Positions 60,897 through 64,000 of a stretch of 64,000 nt of DNA are shown here, piece by piece. Source of the DNA: JAICUY01 sp963716585 (GTDB lineage: Bacteria; Chloroflexota; Limnocylindria; QHBO01); NCBI GenBank assembly GCA_963716585.1, contig CAVQTN010000002.1, forward strand, positions 744,001-808,000. The letters are read 5' to 3'. A model generated the notes under the pieces. That model did no database searches and was not told where the DNA came from. It worked only from the letters and a program-made list of their open reading frames with translations. Every line of letters begins with the position of its first letter. Position 1 is the stretch's first letter. Made by a program: the position numbers and the translations under genes.

Positions 60897-61809
60897 GCGG
60901 CCTGTGCCTCCGCTCGAGACTCTCGGCGATGCCCGGCAGGATGAAGGTCACGTCGTACAGGAACAGCCGCGGCAGGCAGAAGTAGGCGGCCGCCCCGGTG
61001 GCCAACCAGGCGTACGGCCTCGCGCGGAACACCGCCCAGGCCGCGACGAGGACGGCCATGGCCGCAGCGCCCCAGAAGAGGAGGGGGTGGATCTGCGCCA
61101 GCGAGTTGCTCAGGCCGAACTCGGAGGCCAGCGCCGGCCGGTCGAAGAGCAGCATGGGAGCGACGAGGACAGCGGTCAGCGCCAGGGTTTCGCCCACCTT
61201 GCGCCACTCGCCTCGCCCGGCGTAGACCAGCACGTAGAGGATCGGCACGGCCTTGAGCGAGGCGGCAAGCGCGATCCAGATGGGTCCGCTGCGGCGCTCC
61301 ACGCCGAACACCAGCCAGGCGACCATCAGGCCGTGGACATTCCCGCCGGCCGCCATCCCGAAGAAGATGCCGAACATCAGCACCGCGAACGGGACCGCGG
61401 CCCGGCCACCGCTGCGCAGGACCGGCCACACCGCGCTGAACGAGGTGAGGACCAGGATCGCCGACCAGCCGATGTTGACCGCCAGCCGCGGCAGCTCGGT
61501 GAGGGGAACCCAGAGCGCCGCGAACCACGGGGCGTAGCGGTACACCGAGTTGTCGTTGGTGAGCGGCGCCAGGGTGTACGGATTGCCGGTGTTGCGCCAC
61601 ATCTCGCCGGCGGTCCAATACACGTTCATGTCATGCAGGTGCCAGTCCTGCAGCGCCCACACGATGTTGGCGATGGTGATCGCCACGATCACTGCCAGCG
61701 CGACCGTGCGTGCCAGCCGGATCACGCGCGACGGCAGGCGGAGTGCGCTCAGCTCACGCAGGTGCGCGGGCAGCGTGGAAAGGCTGGATTCCGACGGCCG
61801 AGTCTGCAC
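60871..61809 (-). CDS. GT87 (DUF2029) membrane glycosyltransferase, divergent DMDAYW subtype
   Basis: 312 residues. Loop: LHDMNVYWTAGEMWRNTG, with Asn in place of the second Asp of the DMD motif of its paralogues. Then VYRYAPWFAALWVPLTELPR, MAAGGNVHGLMVAWLVFGVE and RRSGPIWIALAASLKAVPIL. GTG start 61809 has TAGCCT 6 bases before it. A new transcript probably starts here, 29 bases after the HTTM gene stop. The Asn change may alter the sugar accepted or the mechanism. Confidence 0.85.
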   Translation of the reverse strand: MQTRPSESSLSTLPAHLRELSALRLPSRVIRLARTVALAVIVAITIANIVWALQDWHLHDMNVYWTAGEMWRNTGNPYTLAPLTNDNSVYRYAPWFAALWVPLTELPRLAVNIGWSAILVLTSFSAVWPVLRSGGRAAVPFAVLMFGIFFGMAAGGNVHGLMVAWLVFGVERRSGPIWIALAASLKAVPILYVLVYAGRGEWRKVGETLALTAVLVAPMLLFDRPALASEFGLSNSLAQIHPLLFWGAAAMAVLVAAWAVFRARPYAWLATGAAAYFCLPRLFLYDVTFILPGIAESLERRHRPHDLAQSHG

Positions 61810-61815
61810 GGCGGG

Positions 61816-61821
61816 AGGCTA
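61816..61821 (-). promoter_or_regulatory. Leaderless-type -10 before the GT87 run
   Basis: On the minus strand TAGCCT lies 6 bases before GTG 61809. The same hexamer is the -10 at 40.3 and 41.9 kb. Confidence 0.5.
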
Positions 61822-61838
61822 GCACGCGGTGCGCCCAG

Positions 61839-63005
61839 TCACCGTAGCCCGTTGGTCCCGGTTGGATCAGCCGTCAGGGCCGGCGCGATGCGGCAGTGCC
61901 GCCGCTGCGCGACCGCGCGGTAGGCCCGGTCGCCCACGAACCGGACGGGGGGCAGGCCCAGCAGCGGGGCCCACAGGAAGGAGATCGGCAGGACCTCCGC
62001 GGCACGACGCACGGCATCGAAGCCGGCCGACGTGCCATCCGGCGTCACCAGGTGGACGGCCTCGTCGGCTGCCTGGGGCGTGATGCCATGTGCGGCCAGC
62101 ACATCGGCTTCGTCGTTGCCGGCATAGGCCAGCACGTGCAGCCAGTCCAGGCGTCGCGCCCAGGCGACGGATCCCTGGCAGAAGTCGCAGGAGCGATCCC
62201 AGATCACCAGCCGCGATGCGGGCGTCACGTCCAGGAACTGCACGTACAGCGCAAGGGTCAGGATGCCGAAGGCCAGGAACGGCAGCGGCGGGTCGAAGGT
62301 GACCAGGATGGCGAGATGCAGGCCCAGGCCGACGACGAAGGCGTTCCGTCGCCACTTCGGGATCCACAGGCCAATGGCCAGCAGCGCCTCGACCAGGACC
62401 GCCACGATCGAGAGCACGAGCATCGCTTCGAAGCTGCGCCACGCCTGCGGAATCGCGAGCGGGCCGTCCGAGCGCAGGTACGACGCCATGACCGATCCGG
62501 ACAGGTACGAGGCATTCAGCTTGGCGAGCGCCGAGAATCCGTACACCACGCTGACCTGAAAGCGGAGCAGGAAGCGTCCCCATCCGGCAGCCTCCGTCTC
62601 CCGGTGCGGGCTGAGCGCGAACCCGTTGCCGGCGCCGGCCAGCGTCAGGATCGCCACGACAGTGGTCAGCAGGTACAGGTGGTTGCTGTACAGCTGCTGG
62701 TCGGTGGCGAGGAACGTGAGCGCCAGGGCGATGAGCGCCGCGCCGGCGACGCGCGTGGAGATGCCCAGGGCAAAGGCGGCCGCCGCAACGATCCAGACCA
62801 GCATCACGACCGGCCAGGCCGGCAGGATCGCCCAGGCGACGGGCTCGACGACCGGCAGGCGGATGAAGCCGGGAGTGCTCAGCCGCGACAGGTAGCCGCC
62901 GATTTCGAGGCTCATGACCAGTGCCGCGATCCCCACGGCTGCGCGCGTGACCCCCATCGCCCGCGCGTCGACGCGCTCGGTCACCAGGCGATGGATCAGC
63001 TGCAC
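61839..63005 (-). CDS. HTTM-type membrane protein fused to a DCC (DUF393) thiol-disulfide domain
   Basis: 388 residues from GTG 63005. Residues 1-270 hold HTTM-type helices (MGVTRAAVGIAALVMSLEIG, LALTFLATDQQLYSNHLYLL, LLRFQVSVVYGFSALAKLNA), the fold related to vitamin K-dependent carboxylase. Residues 280-385 are a DCC domain with its CxxC: VIWDRSCDFCQGSVAWARRL, then AADEAVHLVTPDGTSAGFDA and RFVGDRAYRAVAQRRH. Both parts are usually separate or paired genes. A role in an exported redox or oxidative step is possible but unknown. It overlaps the upstream small gene by 10 bases. Confidence 0.85.
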   Translation of the reverse strand: MQLIHRLVTERVDARAMGVTRAAVGIAALVMSLEIGGYLSRLSTPGFIRLPVVEPVAWAILPAWPVVMLVWIVAAAAFALGISTRVAGAALIALALTFLATDQQLYSNHLYLLTTVVAILTLAGAGNGFALSPHRETEAAGWGRFLLRFQVSVVYGFSALAKLNASYLSGSVMASYLRSDGPLAIPQAWRSFEAMLVLSIVAVLVEALLAIGLWIPKWRRNAFVVGLGLHLAILVTFDPPLPFLAFGILTLALYVQFLDVTPASRLVIWDRSCDFCQGSVAWARRLDWLHVLAYAGNDEADVLAAHGITPQAADEAVHLVTPDGTSAGFDAVRRAAEVLPISFLWAPLLGLPPVRFVGDRAYRAVAQRRHCRIAPALTADPTGTNGLR

Positions 63006-63343
63006 GGCACACGCACCAGCTGGGTCGGTCGCAGCTGGACCAGCACGGCCCTCGCGGGTTCCATCTCGCACAGCGCATGGCCGAGTGCCTGCGAGTCGGG
63101 GATGTCCCCCCGGAGCACGGCGAGGTGTTCGGCAAGGTCGTAGGCCCGCACCGATCCATCGGCGGCCTGCAGCCAGGCCATGGGCGCCGGCTGGGCGACG
63201 CTGTACATCTGCCAGCCGAAGCGGGCCGGGCGCGGCTGTCCGAGTGCCAACGCCGGCACCATGATCGCGAGCAGGATGAAGGCGGCGACCAGCATGGCGG
63301 TCAGCGCCCGTGGCCGGGTCCAGTGAGCCGGGGAGGCGGTCAT
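62996..63343 (-). CDS. Small single-pass membrane protein of unknown function
   Basis: 115 residues. One N-terminal helix (LTAMLVAAFILLAIMVPALA) and a soluble part with FGWQMYSVAQPAPMAWLQAA, DLAEHLAVLRGDIPDSQALG and a final Cys. Topology suggests the soluble part lies outside the membrane. ATG 63343 overlaps the upstream GT87 stop (ATGA). Its place between GT87 and HTTM-DCC suggests that the two form a unit. I do not recognise a family. Confidence 0.75.
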   Translation of the reverse strand: MTASPAHWTRPRALTAMLVAAFILLAIMVPALALGQPRPARFGWQMYSVAQPAPMAWLQAADGSVRAYDLAEHLAVLRGDIPDSQALGHALCEMEPARAVLVQLRPTQLVRVPCS

Positions 63344-64000
63344 GCGCTGCCCAGCTCGGCCGTCCGCAGCTCCCCGGTGCGCAGCGCCGGGTGGCGCCAC
63401 CAGCCGATCAACGCGATGAGCAGCACGAAGCCGATGAACCAGGTGAGCGGTTGGGCGATGAACAGCGCGATCGGCAGCACCCATCGGGCGTTGAAACGGG
63501 CTCCGACGGCCACCAGCACGGCACTCGCCCCGAGGCGAAGCGGCCAGGTGCCCGCCTCGAGCGATGCGACTTCGGGCGCCGCGGCGTTGTTCTGGAGGCT
63601 GCCGAACCACTCGAACCAGAGGTGCGGCGCGATGATGAATGAGATGAGGGCGATGGCTGCCGTGACGCCCAGCGCGATCGCGAGGGACCGCCATTCGCGG
63701 CGAACGGCGAACCAGAGCAGGCCGATCCCCGGCGTGAGCTTGGTGAGCAGGATGAACGCCCAGGACGCCGGATAGCGGAGTCCCACGACCAACGCCGCGG
63801 CGGTCAGGATCATGACGTTGCCGAACCACAGGTCGTGGTAGACCGGCGAGTAGCTCGCCGGGATGAGGAGCAGCGCCGCGGCGATGGGCCCCACCAGCCA
63901 GAGCAGCACGCCCGTGCTGATCAGCACCCAGATCGTGAAGAACGCGTCGAACGGGAGCATGCGCAGCGGCGTGAGTACCTGGAGGAACGCCGGTGAGTAC
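63340..64000 (-). CDS. GT87 (DUF2029) membrane glycosyltransferase, LYSPAF subtype, N-terminus outside window
   Basis: The frame is open to the window edge; the last codons read YSPAFLQVLTPLRMLPFDAF, the LYSPAF block of this subtype. Then ILLTKLTPGIGLLWFAVRR and IAPHLWFEWFGSLQNN. About 220 residues are visible; some 70-80 should be missing. The GT87 operon therefore extends beyond the window. Confidence 0.86.
   Translation of the reverse strand, partial: YSPAFLQVLTPLRMLPFDAFFTIWVLISTGVLLWLVGPIAAALLLIPASYSPVYHDLWFGNVMILTAAALVVGLRYPASWAFILLTKLTPGIGLLWFAVRREWRSLAIALGVTAAIALISFIIAPHLWFEWFGSLQNNAAAPEVASLEAGTWPLRLGASAVLVAVGARFNARWVLPIALFIAQPLTWFIGFVLLIALIGWWRHPALRTGELRTAELGSA

Noticed and set aside
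61839..63005. Vitamin K-dependent gamma-carboxylase
   Set aside because: Only the HTTM helix bundle is shared. The lumenal half of the true carboxylase is replaced by a DCC domain.

Overview
The window is about 64 kb of very GC-rich bacterial chromosome with no rRNA, tRNA, CRISPR array, insertion sequence or phage module that I could recognise. The gene set (ATP synthase epsilon, an Asp-type MurA, MreB, a Tad pilus with no secretin gene, long HPF, Nei2-like glycosylase, many polyprenyl-phosphate-sugar-dependent GT-C enzymes) and the apparently leaderless promoters fit a monoderm, high-GC Chloroflexota lineage (Limnocylindria-like). An actinobacterium-like lineage is the main alternative. This assignment is inference.

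Region 1 (1-11.9 kb) is housekeeping: atpD end, atpC, murA, a YdeI-like protein, nei (minus strand), an HTH-nuclease-like gene, mreB, a PHP phosphoesterase, a flippase-like membrane protein, a small XRE regulator, endonuclease IV (frame-broken), hpf and comFC. Its gaps are rich in short repeats: a 19-bp tandem repeat, five copies of a TGATCA-centred inverted-repeat element, a 28-bp tandem array and TTTGAGTCA repeats.

Region 2 (12.2-31.5 kb) is a Tad/Flp pilus locus on the minus strand: flp, cpaB, a receiver-cpaE fusion, cpaF/tadA, tadB, tadC, an OmpR-type regulator, a histidine kinase and six TadE/TadG-like pseudopilins. Two of these carry large extracellular parts (a PKD-domain fusion and a 700-residue protein). 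A secreted von Willebrand A protein with a Pro/Thr stalk converges on the locus, and a DegS/NarL-type two-component pair lies upstream.

Region 3 (31.6-48.1 kb) makes a surface polysaccharide: two GT-C membrane proteins diverging from a 30-bp promoter gap, a GT87 enzyme, a Wzy-like polymerase with TPRs, a fusion of initiating phosphoglycosyltransferase and 4,6-dehydratase, a sugar aminotransferase, an asparagine-synthase-like amidotransferase, two GT4 transferases, a Wzx flippase and an acetyltransferase.

Region 4 (48.1-52.2 kb) holds four genes broken by several one-base frameshifts. Region 5 (52.2-64 kb) is a minus-strand operon of eight GT87 genes, with short overlaps at most junctions, interleaved with a GT-C-like protein, a membrane protein carrying a spermidine-synthase fold, an HTTM-DCC fusion and a small membrane protein. 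It continues past the window end.

At least 15 one-base frame breaks can be located by finding the conserved protein in the neighbouring frame. Most lie in short G or C runs at 10-22 kb and 42-52 kb. They may be assembly errors, so affected genes are described by their reconstructed extent.
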